DNA of 64,000 bases. Origin: Paratinospora sagittata (lineage: Eukaryota > Streptophyta > Magnoliopsida > Ranunculales > Menispermaceae). Below, one piece after another: positions 47,055-60,736 of the stretch (the stretch's first letter is position 1; every line of letters starts with the position of its first letter). The stretch spans positions 13,963,908 to 14,027,907 of the forward strand of contig CM069593.1 in NCBI GenBank assembly GCA_035771175.1, given 5' to 3'. The translations under genes were made by a program, and so were the position numbers. A model generated the notes under the pieces. That model ran no database searches and was not told the DNA's origin. It saw nothing but the letters and a program-made list of their open reading frames with translations.

Positions 47055-48529
47055 GCATGCATGTGAATGTGTTTGTTAATGGATATCTAGCTGTATTGAA
47101 TTCTGGTTTAGTTCGTAGTTATTAGGGTTTATTAATCGGAAAAGGAAGAGGAGGTTATTTCGACAGTTGAGTTTTCCGGTGGAAGAAACGGATGCTACGG
47201 GAGATTTGCTTGTGGCGGAGAACGGGCAAGCCATGTTTGGGACAATTGTACTGCCACGTCGGACTGTAAATTAGTAGGGGGCAGGGGTAATAATTCTTTT
47301 TTCCTTAGTTATCCTTATGATATGAGCTTAGGAGGGTATGATTTTTCGGGGGTAAATGATGGAATTATTCAGATTCCGTTACGTTCTTAGCTGGCATTTC
47401 CGTGTGAAGTGGAACCGTTCCGTTTGACCAACAAATTGGTGTTTGAGTTGAAAGTCTCCCGTTGGTCAGCAGGACCAGTCAAATTAACCAATCTATTCAA
47501 CAACGCAATTTCCCAATTTGCACAGCAGAGCCACGGAGGAAAGCCCTGAATTAAGATTGAGAGAATTTGCGTTTGATCATGAACTTGACGGTAATGCACG
47601 TTTGAAATGTTGGAACCAGCTGAGGTGTAACGTTGAAAAGAATAGTAAGAGTGCGAAGGAAAATGGAACCCTAAAAAAGTATTCATTATATATATATATA
47701 TAACAAAAAACAAAAACATGTAGATCAGTCACTATTATCATAAAGATGATTATGTCACTAAGTGTTTCAAAACCATCAAATCGTTCTCAGTAAGACATCA
47801 CTTGTCAAAATGAAATGGTAGCACTCATGAGCACTCTAGTTGTTGATGAACCCAAGTGGTGCTTCTCCCACTACTTAATTTCAATTATCCTATAAATGTA
47901 GATGTACTATAACATCTTTCTTCTTTGTATTAAGTGAAAGAATAGTAGATATCCGATTAAAACAATCCCCCAAACGCATAAAGTAATACAACGTTTGAAA
48001 TCTCAGAAACGGAGCAATTTCTTTCAAGTACTTTCCGATTGATAACAAAACAAAACCACAACTGAGAATTTTTTGTGCGTTACTTCTCCATTGAAAGCAA
48101 TCTACATTCATTTGATTCTAAATGTAGTCCGAAACAAGTATTTAATATTGTATTGACATTCTTGGCAACCAAACACAAATCTGCTATTAAAAGAAGGGGG
48201 CTCTCCATATTAATTAATATTTTCTCTTCCTTGCTCTTTATTTATGGTTGACTGCAAAAAATTATATATGGTACCGTCAGCTAGCCCATATAAATTAAAG
48301 CATGCATGCATGGATGGTACGCTCTTTACTCATCCTTTTTAAGTCTAGTGAAAGTACAGAAAAGTCAGTGAGGAGCCACCCTAACCATCCCCTCCATCTC
48401 AGATAAACCATGCATCAATTAAATACCAAGATAATATTTGCAACAGAAAACCGAAAAAGTGAACATTCTGGAAATGGGACCTGGCATAGCTCATAACCTT
48501 TCCTTCGTCATTTAGCCCCTTCATGCCCT

Positions 48530-48557
48530 TTATTTTATTTTATTTTATTTTATTTTT
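48530..48557 (+). repeat. (TTTTA)n microsatellite
   Basis: About five consecutive TTTTA/TATTT units. Confidence 0.85.
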
Positions 48558-48622
48558 TGTGGCATTTTGTACCTTTATACATGATCTCAAGAGTAATTGG
48601 TAATATTTATCATTAATCACGC

Positions 48623-48742
48623 ACGTAAATGTTCAGTAGTATATATATGTAACAGTGTTTTATCCGCCTTCAACATAAATAAACGTAAATGTTCAGTAGT
48701 ATATATATGTAACAGTGTTTTATCCACCTTCAACATAAATAA
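48623..48742 (+). repeat. 60-bp tandem duplication
   Basis: A 60-bp unit starting acgtaaatgttcagtagt is present twice head to tail (48623-48682 and 48683-48742) with a single G/A difference, so the duplication is recent. Confidence 0.95.
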
Positions 48743-50074
48743 ACAACCTATATATACTACCAAGAAGATAAACACGCTTATTGGCTACTACAAATATTGG
48801 AGTTTTGAAGAACATGGCTCTGAGGATTTTGAAGGAGATTTCTCAACAACTTATAGAAAATCAATTAAACCCTAAAACTTGAAGATGTCAAATGCAAATG
48901 ATAACAATCTGACCTTCTAACTGATTAACATCATGCTCCTGAAAACCTCCCTATATGCAAGATAAGTAATACATGAAAAAGACAACTCCAAAAGGAAGAG
49001 AGAAAGAACAGCTACGACACATTGAAGTGTAACACCCTTCTGCCACTGGTTATAAACTTTCTACAATTGTGTCTACATCCCACATGACCTAGCCACCTAA
49101 AATAATTCAATCATTGTGTTCCACTCCTCCACACATAGACCAATTTCTTGTACTATTGATGTCAGCATTTGTTTGGCTAGCTGTAATGGATGTGTGGCGA
49201 GAATGCTAGACTGAGAAAGAATTTGCCCTTGCTTTAGGGTTTAGGTTTAGTCTCATATATAGCTACTTGCCTACTACCATTCACCTTTACATGTCCCTAA
49301 GCCTGACCTAAGTTCAATATTACCTAGCCACTTGCCAATATTGAATTTTAATTGAATAAAGTCACAAATAATTAGTCGAGGTAACCTTCCTTTTTCAATC
49401 GCTAATGGAAACATCTGGGGGTATTCCTCCTGAGTCGCTATTCTTTGACTTATGCAGATAATTCTCACTTTTGTTTATTGTGTTAAAGTGGATACCATAG
49501 TTCTTGTCCATTTATTTTATATATCCAAGAACCTGTGGATAATGAAAACAATTATGTCTTAGACTGATTTTCACAAATTATCAATAGGAATACAAATAGA
49601 GGCAACCAAGACATTCTAAATGTTTCTAATTGTATTGATGTGACATTTCCATCATGTCTATACAAAACTGTGAGTAAATTCCAGACGAATCTTAAGGCTC
49701 TCTGTGGGAATTCTACATAAACAACTGGAATCTTTTTTCTCACATAAAATTTGACCAATACCATAGAATAAGCTTTCAAAATAGGCAAAATACTTGATCA
49801 GGACAAACTTACAAACTGTAAAGTTATTGCGCCGCTTGCGGAAAATAAACTTACACACATTACAAGAACAAATGATGGGATTTCCCAAAAGAGAAAACAA
49901 ACTTTAATGATAATAGGAAACTTTTGTATGGTCCCACAATGTTTTATACTATTTGAACTATGTACTAATGACGAAGTTTTTAGATTCATTGCTACACATG
50001 GTGCATTGCACTTCCAACAGTATTTGTTGATTCTTGTCCGATTGCCCTTACAAGGCTCCAAAAATCACCTATTA

Positions 50075-50592
50075 GGGCGCCCTTTGGTGGGGATAGAATA
50101 TGATTATTTTTATAAGAGAAATTGAATTGGATTGAATAAGATAAAATATATGCAACATAAAATAAAACTAAAAATAAAGTCATCTTATGTTTGACACATT
50201 TAGGATTAGAATGAAAAATAAATAATTTTTTTTAAAACTTAATTTTTCAAAAAAATTACATTAAACAAAAAAAAAATTGTTTTGCAATTTGCAAAACCAG
50301 CAAGATTTACAAGTTTTTTATTTTATTTAGTTTTTTTTTAAAAAAGAGGAAGAAGAAAGATGAACGAAGAAAAATCGGGGGGAGGGGGTCGGGGGGAGGG
50401 AGGAGGGAGGAGGGAGGAGGGAGGAGGGAGGGGGAGGGGGAGGGACGTTTCGGTCAGGATTATTTAATCTCGTTTTAATGGGATACAACATGAAGGATGG
50501 ATTATTTTTAATCCTATCCAGTTGATAGCCAAACATGAAAATAGGATTAAAAATAATCCTATCCCATCCAATCCGGGCTACCAAACGCGCCC
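50075..50592. mobile_element. PIF/Harbinger (Tourist-like) MITE, 518 bp, TTA target-site duplication
   Basis: Ends in inverted repeats GGGCGCCCTTTGGTGGGGATAG on the left and, complemented, GGGCGCGTTTGGTAGCC on the right. It is flanked by TTA on both sides (50072-50074 and 50593-50595). Subterminal repeats of the GATAGGATTATTTTTAAT type follow. The GGGCGCGTTTGGT end and TTA duplication are typical for the superfamily. It encodes no transposase. It carries an unusual G-rich tract at 50377-50444. Confidence 0.78.
50377..50444 (+). repeat. G-run array (GGGAGGA)n, potential G-quadruplex
   Basis: A 68-bp purine tract with many runs of three or more G spaced by A, mostly GGGAGGA units and two GGGGGAG blocks. 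The plus strand fits the G3+N1-7 quadruplex rule several times over. Confidence 0.85.
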
Positions 50593-50595
50593 TTA

Positions 50596-52666
50596 GACGG
50601 TTAAAATTAATGAACCTCATATCTAAGAGTGCTATTCTTACACATTTGTAGTATACATTCATTGAGTACATTGAATGTCCTAGAATCATGCATTTAATTG
50701 ATTCAAATGCATCCAACATAAACTATAGGGCTATGTGCTGAAATCATGTAAGCTAATCATTTTCCACTAAGTAATAAACTTGGAGATGGAATTTGAAGCA
50801 AGAGATCCTAAATGAACCCTTAGACCCTGATATCATGTAAGCTAATCATTTTCCACTAGGTAATAAGCTAATCATGTAGGATGTATATATAGTGTGTTGT
50901 TGGAAGTACATGAGCTTCCACATCAGATGTGACAAGCTTCTACATTAAATTTGAAGCTTTATTGAAAAGTGTTGTTTTTATTAATTAAAGTTGAAGTTTA
51001 ATGTGACAATAATTTGTAGTAATTGGTGTAGTATTTTCAATCCTCTAGCATTGCTCTTCTGATGTCTCAAGATAGACATAAAATTTTCATGTTTCACTCT
51101 AATCATGGTTGCTGAAAGCTTATAATCTACGAAGATGCGCAAAATAATGCTTAATATATATGTACCAGACCCTATTTGATATCCATCTAAGAATTCACAA
51201 ATTACACCCACCCACACGATAAGATTATATATAAGTAACAGTATTATCAAGAGTAGCTCTTTCGAAGAAGAAGAAGATCGAAGAAAATAAAACACGCTCC
51301 AGTTTAAAAAGTGGGTACAAGAAAGTAAGGTGTTGTAAATCAAGAAAAGGAAAATGTCACATATAAGAAATGTTTCCTATTATATGGCTAATGATATATA
51401 ATACTTGGGTCTTGGGGGAAGAAAGAGGGAGGGGAAAGACTTGTAATTGATAATATCTATTCCTTTTAGTAGTAGTTAAAGTGTTGTTGGGCTATATGGT
51501 AGTAGTTATTGTAGTTATATAGGAGGTGACAACAATATATTTTGGCATTTTCTCCTTATAAAATGAAGAAAATGCTCTTATTTTCACGACCATTTTTGTC
51601 ATAAATTAAAATGAGGTGAGGATATTTAATTAAATACAACACCACGTTTTGTCTAGCATAACGAGACCATATCTTACACTACAAACAGATAATTAATTAA
51701 CTAGAAGTGTTAAATCAACGAGTTAACACTACAAAAGAGACGCTACTAATAACGGGAACAAGAAAATGTATTTGGACTGAAAATTGGTTCCACCTGAGGA
51801 CAAAACAAACTACGAATGCACTCTGCCAAAGGGATACATATCTAAGCCATCAACTCCGATGAATATGAATCTGTACTCCTAGTCGTTGGATTATAACCTA
51901 ACTCCCAAAATTCTACCAAGCCAAAAGGCCTGCAACACTCCCTCCCAACCATAGTTACTCCTACCCATTAAAAATCTAACCACATTGGTCATTCCTATCT
52001 GTTTTAGGATTTTGACACTACTTCTAGGGTTTATGAGGATAGGGATGACGACTGAATTATACACATATTGTTGGACTCCTGCAACCACTCTACTGACTTG
52101 TGCACTACACATTAATTACACACATAGACAAAGACAGCTGTATTTATCATGAGTATAAACAAAACAAAAGTTTCTACACAACCACTCTTCAATTATCCAA
52201 TCTCAACTTCAGAAGCAACTCCAATGATCATGAGGAAATTAGAAATGAATTAAAATAAGTTACTGTAAACAACCGATAATGGCTTACCTTCCTCTGCAAG
52301 AAATTTAGGGATCCATCTTCCATCCTTTCTTCATCTTCTGTTTCTTTTCTACAAAATTCGAAATCAGTAGTCGTCCTTGTACAAGAACATCAGATTAGAA
52401 CCAAAAAAATAGGGGGAAGAAACCCAACATTTAATTTAAAGCACAAACTACAGATTAAACCCTCATTGATAACATTAGCTATCTAGATTCACAAGATAAT
52501 TTAAAAAACGAAAAAAAAAAAAAAAAGGTTCTACCTCGCTCGCTTTCTATGTGTACAAAAGGACATCATGAACAAAACATTTATCAAACAACTGATCAAA
52601 GAGGTAGATATATAGATTTCTTGGTGCCGTACATTTCTTTCTTTTTTTCGCTTCTAGATTTGATGA
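50596..52666. other. intergenic, 3' side of the AHL gene
   Basis: Contains a 40-bp direct repeat (ctgaaatcatgtaagctaat... at 50738-50777 and again at 50827-50866, two mismatches). The region next to 52666 should be AHL 3' UTR. Small frames such as 51891-52112 have no recognisable similarity. Confidence 0.45.
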
Positions 52667-53629
52667 TCAGTAAGAAGATGGTGGACGAGGCGGTGGATTA
52701 GACCAGTAAGCAGCATCATGCGGCATCTGACCGTTTGGTAGCAGATTTGGTGGCAAATTATACATCGTTAAGGAAGACGGATCACCACCAGCACCACCTA
52801 GCCCATGAGACTGAGACCCAGATGCACCATCATCATTAGCTCCCGAGTTATTTCCTCCCGACGTTGGCGCAACCTGCGACGCCTCCCCCGCCGCTGCCGC
52901 TGCAGCTGCTGCCTCCGCCTCTTCATCTATCGGCAACCGCTCGTAAGTGGCATTCGTGAACGTCGCCGCAATAACAATCACCGGCCCAGACGCCACCAAT
53001 GGCCCAACAACACTTCCACCCACCACCTGCCCTTGCCCGCCGGCTAGATACACAGTCAACCCAGTCGCTCCGGGTGGCGAAGGTGCCGGAAGAAACGCCC
53101 CCGATAGCGATAAAATCTCGAACCGTCCATGAAGCGTGACGATGGCGCCGGGGGTGGCAGGCTGCCGGAGAGTAACATTGGTGACGACGCCGTTACCGCT
53201 GAGAATTGACACGCCCTGCTGTCGCCGGCGGGCGAAGGTTGCGATGCTATCGGAGATATCGCTGCCGCTGCCGATCTCAAGTACATGGCTCCGTAATGCA
53301 TTTGGGCTCTCGCGAGTGACGATGATGGGTGGTCTGGGCTTGTTTTTGGAGCCCGGTGGGCGGCCGCGAGGGCGGCGTCCGCTCCCGGCTTCGACGATCT
53401 CGTGGCCGGTATTTTGGTCTTCGGCTTCGCCGCCGTCGTCGCGGCTGGTGTCGTCATCTTGGTTGTGGTGGTTTGCGGCGCCTTTGCTGGTGCTGGTACT
53501 GGTGTTGGTGGTTTCCATGAGTTCTTGTTCTCTAACGCGAGGGGCTAGGCGGCCTAAACCTCCGTCTCCGTCGTCGGGGTTGCCGAGTTGGAGGGAGTGG
53601 GCGGTGGAAACTGGATCCATTCCGCCCAT
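52667..53629 (-). CDS. AT-hook motif nuclear-localised (AHL) protein, clade A (320 aa)
   Basis: A plant DNA-binding regulator that binds the minor groove of AT-rich DNA, often at matrix attachment sites, and forms homo/hetero-trimers. It has one type-I AT-hook at about 84-97 ([17 protein letters not shown]) and a PPC/DUF296 domain at about 110-230 with the essential GRFEIL motif (168-173). [32 protein letters not shown] follows, which is typical of clade A. The N-terminus is acidic and the C-terminal tail rich in Gly/Ser/Ala, with a short poly-Ala run (about 240-247). Lack of introns and a length near 300 aa fit clade A, whose members affect hypocotyl growth, flowering and senescence. The exact orthologue number cannot be assigned. 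GC-rich coding sequence stands out sharply from the flanks. The start is the first Met; MDPVS at codon 4 is an alternative. Confidence 0.95.
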   Translation of the reverse strand: MGGMDPVSTAHSLQLGNPDDGDGGLGRLAPRVREQELMETTNTSTSTSKGAANHHNQDDDTSRDDGGEAEDQNTGHEIVEAGSGRRPRGRPPGSKNKPRPPIIVTRESPNALRSHVLEIGSGSDISDSIATFARRRQQGVSILSGNGVVTNVTLRQPATPGAIVTLHGRFEILSLSGAFLPAPSPPGATGLTVYLAGGQGQVVGGSVVGPLVASGPVIVIAATFTNATYERLPIDEEAEAAAAAAAAGEASQVAPTSGGNNSGANDDGASGSQSHGLGGAGGDPSSLTMYNLPPNLLPNGQMPHDAAYWSNPPPRPPSSY

Positions 53630-54700
53630 AGCAACATTTCCAACCCACCACCGGTTCGCCAGGTTTTCTTTCTTGGAAGAACAGTCTTAAATATATTTAT
53701 ATAAAAAGGAGGAATAAAGAGAGAATTAAAAAAGAAGAAACTGAGGAAGATATCGATGAAAGCGTTCTTGTTTTGCTTCTTTTGAGCTGGTGCAGCAATC
53801 GAGACAGAAGTAAAAACGATGAAATTCTGAACACCTGCAGTGAGCTGCTCTTACTCCTTAATTCGTTGATCTACGTAGTAATAGAGAGATAGATCTGATG
53901 GGGATGTAGAAAACCTTATCTCGTTTTATCTGATAAAACTCAGCTTTCGAACAAGTTCAAAGCACCATGGAGATATAAACTGAGCTTGCATGAATCAAAT
54001 ACCTAGGGTTTAATCTCTTGGTTTAGCATGAAACCCTAATTGATCAATATACTTGGGGATTTGACGAGTAAAGATCCAAGTATACAGCAAAGAAACGTTG
54101 ACGGAATTAACCTAGCTAGCAAGGTTAGGAAATTCGGGAACATGTAGCGAGCTATATATATCGCGCATCAAAGTATTCGTTGATATCGCACAATTAAAAA
54201 TGATCAGATGAACCTTGGCTAGCTAGGTTACACTTGTTCATCAGATGAAGATGCCATTATTGCACCTAGATTCACGAGTCCAAGATCCTGCTCATATAAA
54301 TAAACAAAATGAGGATAAATAAATAAATAAACAGATAAAAATTGAAGATCTCTCTATTTATTCTGAGAGAGTTGGTTGAAATTAAACAAAACAAAATAAT
54401 AGTCAATAGTACCTGAGAAGCTAACTGAGTCGACACAGTAATTCTCAACGGATCGATTAGAGCAGCAAAAGAAGCTTTGTTTCTTTCTTGCCTTGCCAGA
54501 TAAGGAAAGTACAGGAGATCCAGCCAGACACCGTTTCCTGACTACTACTACTACTTCTTCCAGTTCTGAATTGTGCGTACGATAACTAACCTCCACGCAC
54601 TCCTGGCGTACGATAGACACGCCAGATCTCTCTCTCTCTCTCTCTCTTCCTCTCTATACCTTTCTAAGATAGACCCAGCTGTTCTGTTAGTCCACAGATA
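53630..54700 (-). promoter_or_regulatory. AHL 5' leader and promoter region
   Basis: Upstream of the AHL start. A CT microsatellite lies at about 54628-54650. A donor-like CAG/GTACTATT on the minus strand near 54410 hints at a leader intron, but I cannot place the transcription start. The 88-codon frame at 54354-54620 overlaps this leader and is probably not coding. Confidence 0.35.
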
Positions 54701-57700
54701 TCAGTTGGGCCGAAAAAACCTCGTTCTAAAAGGCGCTGAAGGCGTTTGAGAAGAGAAAACCAGAAGACATTTCAAGAAATAAGAGATATAGATCGATGGA
54801 GAAGAAGAAGAAGAAGAAATGTGAGTGGTGTGGGTGTGGGGTAACGTGCGCGTGGGACGAGTGGGAACACGTCACTGTCCCAAGTTCCGACATGGTATCG
54901 AATACCAAGGTCGGAAGAGCATATAATATTTCTCTCTCTTTCTCTATTTTTTTTTTTTTTCTTACAATAATAATCATAAAAAAATGATAATTTAAAACTT
55001 GGGTGCAGCTGCATTTGACTCATTAATCGATTGTTTATGTAGTATTGATTGTCACTAATCCATTATCAAATTATATCTCTCTCTTTCTCTCTCTCCCTCC
55101 CTCTAATTATATAAAAAAAAATGAGATGATGATAAGTTTGATTTAATAATTGTTAATGTAGAACGATGTAACTTATGATTATTATTGTTTATTTTTTATT
55201 ATACAACTAGCTAGTTGAGTAACACATGCTTGCTCCAGCCTTTCCTTTCTTTTATTTTTTTATATTTATTTTTTTTTAATCTTTTCTTTTCTTAATTAAT
55301 TAGCTGGTACAGTTGATGCTAACCACGTTCAACTACTCTTTTGTTTCATTTTTGTATTAATACAAGTTCGGCTTCAATTGGCAAAGTTTTATAAGATTAA
55401 TTCTTACAATTTAAAATCATTATCTTTTGTGTTTTAACAATGTAAAAATATAATATAGTATATATATTATAAGTAAAATAGTTTAATTAAGATATTAATA
55501 ATGGTAATATATAGAAGTAGTTAACAATATTCATGTCCATTATATAGTATACATGATGAACTTTCTGAATGAGCCTCGTCAGCCTTCCCTAGGTGGAGCC
55601 TCTTAATATGTCACATAAGTACTTAAAATAAAACTTTTTCGGATAGAAGTGTAATACTACTTTTGAAGTTCATAAAGAATAGAAGACTAATTATTGATCA
55701 TCATCATGTACTAGAGCAAGTATTTCTTTCACTCTCTTGTTCTTTATGACTTAGAGAATCATAATTTCTGCAGTAATATATAGTAGAAAGAAATTCCCTA
55801 TTAATCAGCTTCAAAGAACAGCTTTGATCATATTATCAGCAATAAAGGATGGGACTATTTGGCAAGAATCCTTACCCAAGTTTAATTAAAAACTAGTTCA
55901 AATTACTTTTTTTTTTTACCATGCCTCTTAACTTAACTTAACTAAGTCTTTGTCTAACTACATACATGAATCTGCTTTCTCCATTTCATTCTATCAATGG
56001 CTAATTCGACATTCAAATTACAAAAAATTATTAGATCTTTCTTAATTATCTCTGTTCACGTTTTTTTAGGTCTACCTCTGTCTCTATTGTTACCATTTAA
56101 TGTTAAATAAGTCACTCTTCCTAACTAGTATATCTACATATTTACATACAATCCAAACCACCTTACTCGATTATCTCTAATTTCAATTGGTGTGCTATTC
56201 TTACTATTTTCTAAATTTGCTCATTTATACTTTTCTCTTTAAAGTTTTACTACATATCAATCTTTAACATTCTCAAATTTATTAAACTTACTTTATTAAT
56301 ATATTATTTTTGAATTACTCGACATTCTGTACCATATATACAGGCTAGCCTAATTGTACAACTCAATAAAAAATTTCATTTAACTTCAATTGGATGCACC
56401 AATCATATAATACCACCTTAACCACTAAATGTTAATTAAGGATGTAAACTACTTAAAAACTAACTAAAAAATTACTGATTTATAGGAGCACGACAAGTGG
56501 GCACACACACATACATATATCATAATCTTTACATCCTATATATATATATGCTACAAGTAATCATAATAGACCTAACTATGAGCCAAGTTGTCTCTGATTA
56601 GTCTTGAATAGGATGAAAGTCAATTATTTTGTCTTTTCTTGTATATAATGCAAATTATAATCAGCTCATACAAAACCTATTTTTAATTACTTTTATTCCA
56701 TTACTGCCTCTCTTAACAATATTTCGTATAGGTGATGATTTAAGCTAAAAAATTATTAATTTAAGTAATTACACGTGTATATGATCAATTACAACATGAA
56801 ACTCAGATTGTTTTGTATAATTTAAAAACATTAACCTTATTATCGTAATTTGTTCATCTTAAATAATTATTTTTATAACCTTTTGAAAAGGTGTACGTAT
56901 GACAAGATCTACTAAATATTATTATAAAACAATCAAACAGAGATGAATTAAAATTAAGATATATATTATGTCTGACAGTTTTTGTATATTGAATAGGATA
57001 GCGTTGTTGGCTTATTGATGATAAACTGATGTTAAGGTTCACTCGCTTTGAGGAAAATTCTTGAAGATAAAATGAAAGGGTCAAGAATTTCCCAAAGCAG
57101 ATATAATCTTAATTGAAGAAAGCAGTCTTATTATTAGAGCCGTCAGATTTTTTTAACATATTATTTAATATCAATACATATAGATGTACATTAATATATT
57201 TTGTATTGCATAAATATTTAACAACCCCGGGCCAACTCCAAAAACGCAAACATTGAGAAAGTGTGCCTTTTGAGTTGTCTGCCACCTTTCGAAGAACCTA
57301 GAGGCAAGAAGAGGATGCCCCAAAAGCGATGAAGCTCTTGCTGCAATAAAAGAAGAAATCTCCCTGTCTTTTGTTTTTTATGTGCCCATGCATGTTGAGC
57401 ACTAGTAATTTGTATAAGTTGGCGGTGGACACAAGGCATTTTTCTAATGACACCAAAAATGTACAGTAGACGGGTGTTGCTCTTAATAGAAAAATTAACG
57501 GGTCAGAGTTGCTGAAGGAGGGGATTAATAATCACCTATACTAATTCAGAGTTCAAAATTTTAGAAGAAGATTTAACAAACGAATCGTTGACTCAGTAAA
57601 AATAACGAGTTGTTGGCTCATAATCGTTCTTTTATATATAAAAGTTCTAAAATTTGATTATTGAAAGAATACTTATTTAGAGAGGTCTATTATTTCGTTT

Positions 57701-59270
57701 CTGCCTTAAACGATGACTAATCTCATACAGAATACCTCGTGATAGAATATAAGCCTAATATGAACTTTGTTTCAATTGTGCCCCGTGCAAGTACATGTCC
57801 AAAATATGGAAATTCAATTATTTGCACAATATTCTTGCTTTAGTTGTTAGTGTTGAGTGATTCCGATCACATCACACATGACTTCAAGAACCCAATTTCT
57901 TTTCCCTTTTCGTCTACTTTCCAATGTCACGATGCCTTTACACTTGTTGCCAAACTTCATTTTAGGTCATTCAAATATTCTTCTTCCTTTTTATGAGATC
58001 CATTAAATATTGATTGATCCTTCTTTCTATATACCTCTTTCCTAATTATTTGGTTGTTCAATTGATTTCTTATATACCCTTTATTGAAAGCGATCTATTA
58101 AATTCTATTTATAAATTATAACATCATATATAAACATATATTGAATATTTTTATTGATTTAGATTGAAGTGTATTGTGGATGCAGCCCATTAAAAATAGT
58201 GTATAATGGTTTTGGAAGCACGTGATCTGAAAAGGGAATATTTTCGTCAATAATGGTTGCGAGAATGCTCTTGTCGTGTAGTGACTAAACGAGAGACGCT
58301 CAATAATTACTTAATTTAGCAGAGAAACCAAAGGTTCAATATTGGACTGATCCTCCAAAATTAATCGGGGCTTTACTTCACCGGGCCCACAAGTTAAATA
58401 TAATATGACCGTGGGCTTTATATCTTGGAATCATAAAGCCCAATTAATTTAATTGTGGAAATAGAATTACTCGATGATTATTAACAAATTGAGTTTTAAC
58501 TTTAAGTAACACCGTAACACTTAAAATATACATCATTAGATTGACTCGAATCATATTTTTATATATGATTAAAGATAAAATAATAGTGTTTAAATTTTAA
58601 ATGTTACTTTAGCATTTTTTTTAAGTTGATAGTTTGGCAGCTTCTGTCGAGACTTAGGACCAAACTTAGCAATTTGCACTGATCCTCTTGATTATCTCCG
58701 TGTCAATTCAAGAAATGCATTTGACTAAATAAAATCTATTACCCAGTGGGGTGTGAGAACGGAAAATAGGGGAAAACCTATTGAATTAATGCACTTTTCA
58801 ACAAGGTGATAATAAGCCTAGCCGAAGCACAGAGCACAAATAACATCTACTATCGTCAAGGAATTGCCATTTCAAATTAAGGACAACTCTATGGTTATAA
58901 ATTTCCCCTTATATAATGCCATAGAAAATGTTAAATTGAACAAAATACATGTCCGAAATCATATTCAAGCTGATGTGACAAGTTATTATATTATTAACTA
59001 ATAAAAAGAAAAAAAGAAAAAAAGAAGTCTACCACAAGAATGTGGATGTAATAATCTTAGATCTTTTTAGCATTTCTGCAATACCATAGTTAATAGATCT
59101 TCATTTTAATGCCTAACCTTTGACTAAGGCTACCCACCCACATTAGTAAGCAAAGATTAATTCTTAGTTGAGATAATAAAAGATGTTATTTTTCCTTTGG
59201 GGTTTAATGTTTCTTTGGTCTTTGTGCCAAATTTTATAATATAAGGCATGATAAGAAATAACCCGAACAA
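54701..59270. other. long AT-rich intergenic stretch
   Basis: No supported gene, RNA or complete transposon over about 4.5 kb. Simple repeats occur: GAA at 54800-54820, CT runs at 55073-55101 and TA runs near 56538. Short frames lack protein-like features. Confidence 0.45.
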
Positions 59271-59745
59271 CGGGACATGTGGGGCTAGGTTGAGTGTGTA
59301 AATCAAATTAGGTTGAGAATTAACAACTCAATCAAGTTCGGGTTGAGTCAAGGTTTTCACAAAACAAAACCCAATAAACATGACCCAACTCAAACTCATT
59401 AAGAATATTAAGAATTGTTCTAATTTTATTTTTATTAGGTCACCTATTATAATTGAATCACATAACATCTCATAAATAAAATAACATGAAAGAAAACATT
59501 ACATAAAATACATATTTGATTTAGAAATTTTATAGTTATTATCATATATAACTTAAAAATTAGTTAATACTATAAGAATTTAAAATCAATAAATTGAAAT
59601 AGACTAACCCGATCAACCTAACCTGAACCAACCCAAAGTCATTGGGTTAGGTTGGTTTGGGTTTAGGATCTAATTGGGTTGGATTAAGTTGTTATTTAAC
59701 TAAAATCCGAACCAACCCAACTCCTGAACAACCCTAACTACAATG
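59271..59745. repeat. AACCCAACCC-type repeat, probable non-autonomous DNA transposon relic
   Basis: The left part has CTAGGTTGAGTGTG and AGGTTGAG words, and the right part CCAACCCAACTC and GAACAACCCTAA. An AT-rich core lies between, and internal GGGTTGGATTAAGTTG motifs are shared with the element at 61 kb. The ends in TAGGG-type sequence resemble hAT-like MITEs, but the terminal repeats and target duplication are too decayed to prove it. Confidence 0.45.
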
Positions 59746-60452
59746 TACTGGTGGCTTATTAGGATTGCCAAGATGAGTCACTTCAATTAATATCATTGTC
59801 AGTCCTTCGAAGTACATTTCAGCGCCCTACTAAGATGCATACTCTATGCCATGCGGCAACAGATATTTGAAAAATAATAATAATAATAATGAAAGGCATT
59901 AGGTTTGCCACTCCATGTGGTTTTTTTTTTGTTTTTTTTAAGCCTACTTACTTTGTTTTGTCTGGTTGATTTTTATATTTTTGTGACTAGAATAATTTTT
60001 GTATAATTAAAATTTATTAAATTAAAATTAAAACATTGTCCTTACTAAAATTAATGAAAAAACTAAAATTATCTATGATATTCATTTATAAAAAACTACT
60101 ATTCAACAAATAATTATAATTAACTAAAAAAAAATTATAAATCCATAATAAAGCTCTTCTTCTTCTTCTTCTTAAAAGAAAAAGTACAGTAATAAAAAGA
60201 CAAAAAAATAATTGTCATTGTCACTATCTTTAATCTTTTCATGAAAACATCTGAAAAAAAAAAATATTATTATTACTTCATAAATTAATAATAAATGAGA
60301 GGCTAAAAAAATAAAATTAAAGAAAGCACTCAACAGAGTGCGTTTGTCAAAAAGAATAAAAATAAAAATAAAACATATAAAGTGGAAACATAAAGCCTTC
60401 CTTTTTATTTATTTATTATTATACCGGTGTCGTCTTGGTGGTGGTCTCTGCA

Positions 60453-60736
60453 TGATCCTTTAAAATAGACATTTTATTTATTTTTTAATATATAAATTTG
60501 GTGTAACTTAACGGCCCCTGTAGGGTCCTCTAAAATATATACCTTATTTATTTTTTAATATATATACTCAATGTGGCACATAATCTATGTCTTAACTATG
60601 GTTCTTGTAAGATCCTCTAAAATGGGCGTCTTAGTTATTTTTTAATATGTAAACTCAGTGTGTCATAGAATTTACGTCTTAACGGTCCGTGCAAGGTCTT
60701 CTAAAATACACGTCTTATTTATTTTTGCGTCTTAAC
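60453..60736 (+). repeat. degenerate tandem repeat, about 71-88 bp period, 3.5 copies
   Basis: Units begin GATCCTCTAAAAT or GGTCCTCTAAAAT at about 60453, 60523, 60611 and 60695. Each continues with CTTATTTATTTTTTAATAT and (in most) a GTCTTAAC segment. The array is followed by a short GC-rich patch (60748-60810) containing CTGCCGCTAAAACAGCG. Confidence 0.75.

Larger units (their letters stand above)
47055..50071. other. 5' flank of the DUF668 gene and spacer
   Basis: The region 47055-47300 is relatively GC-rich and should be promoter/leader of the minus-strand DUF668 gene. Beyond it are AT-rich DNA, a TTTTA microsatellite and a 60-bp tandem duplication. The frame at 47387-47719 (110 codons) shows no protein-like features. 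Confidence 0.4.

Noticed and set aside
47387..47719. 110-codon minus-strand frame
   Set aside because: Low-complexity start over a TA repeat, no recognisable motif and no promoter-like context.
53136..53690. 184-codon plus-strand frame
   Set aside because: It is the antisense shadow of the GC-rich AHL coding region; the minus strand has the AT-hook and PPC domains.
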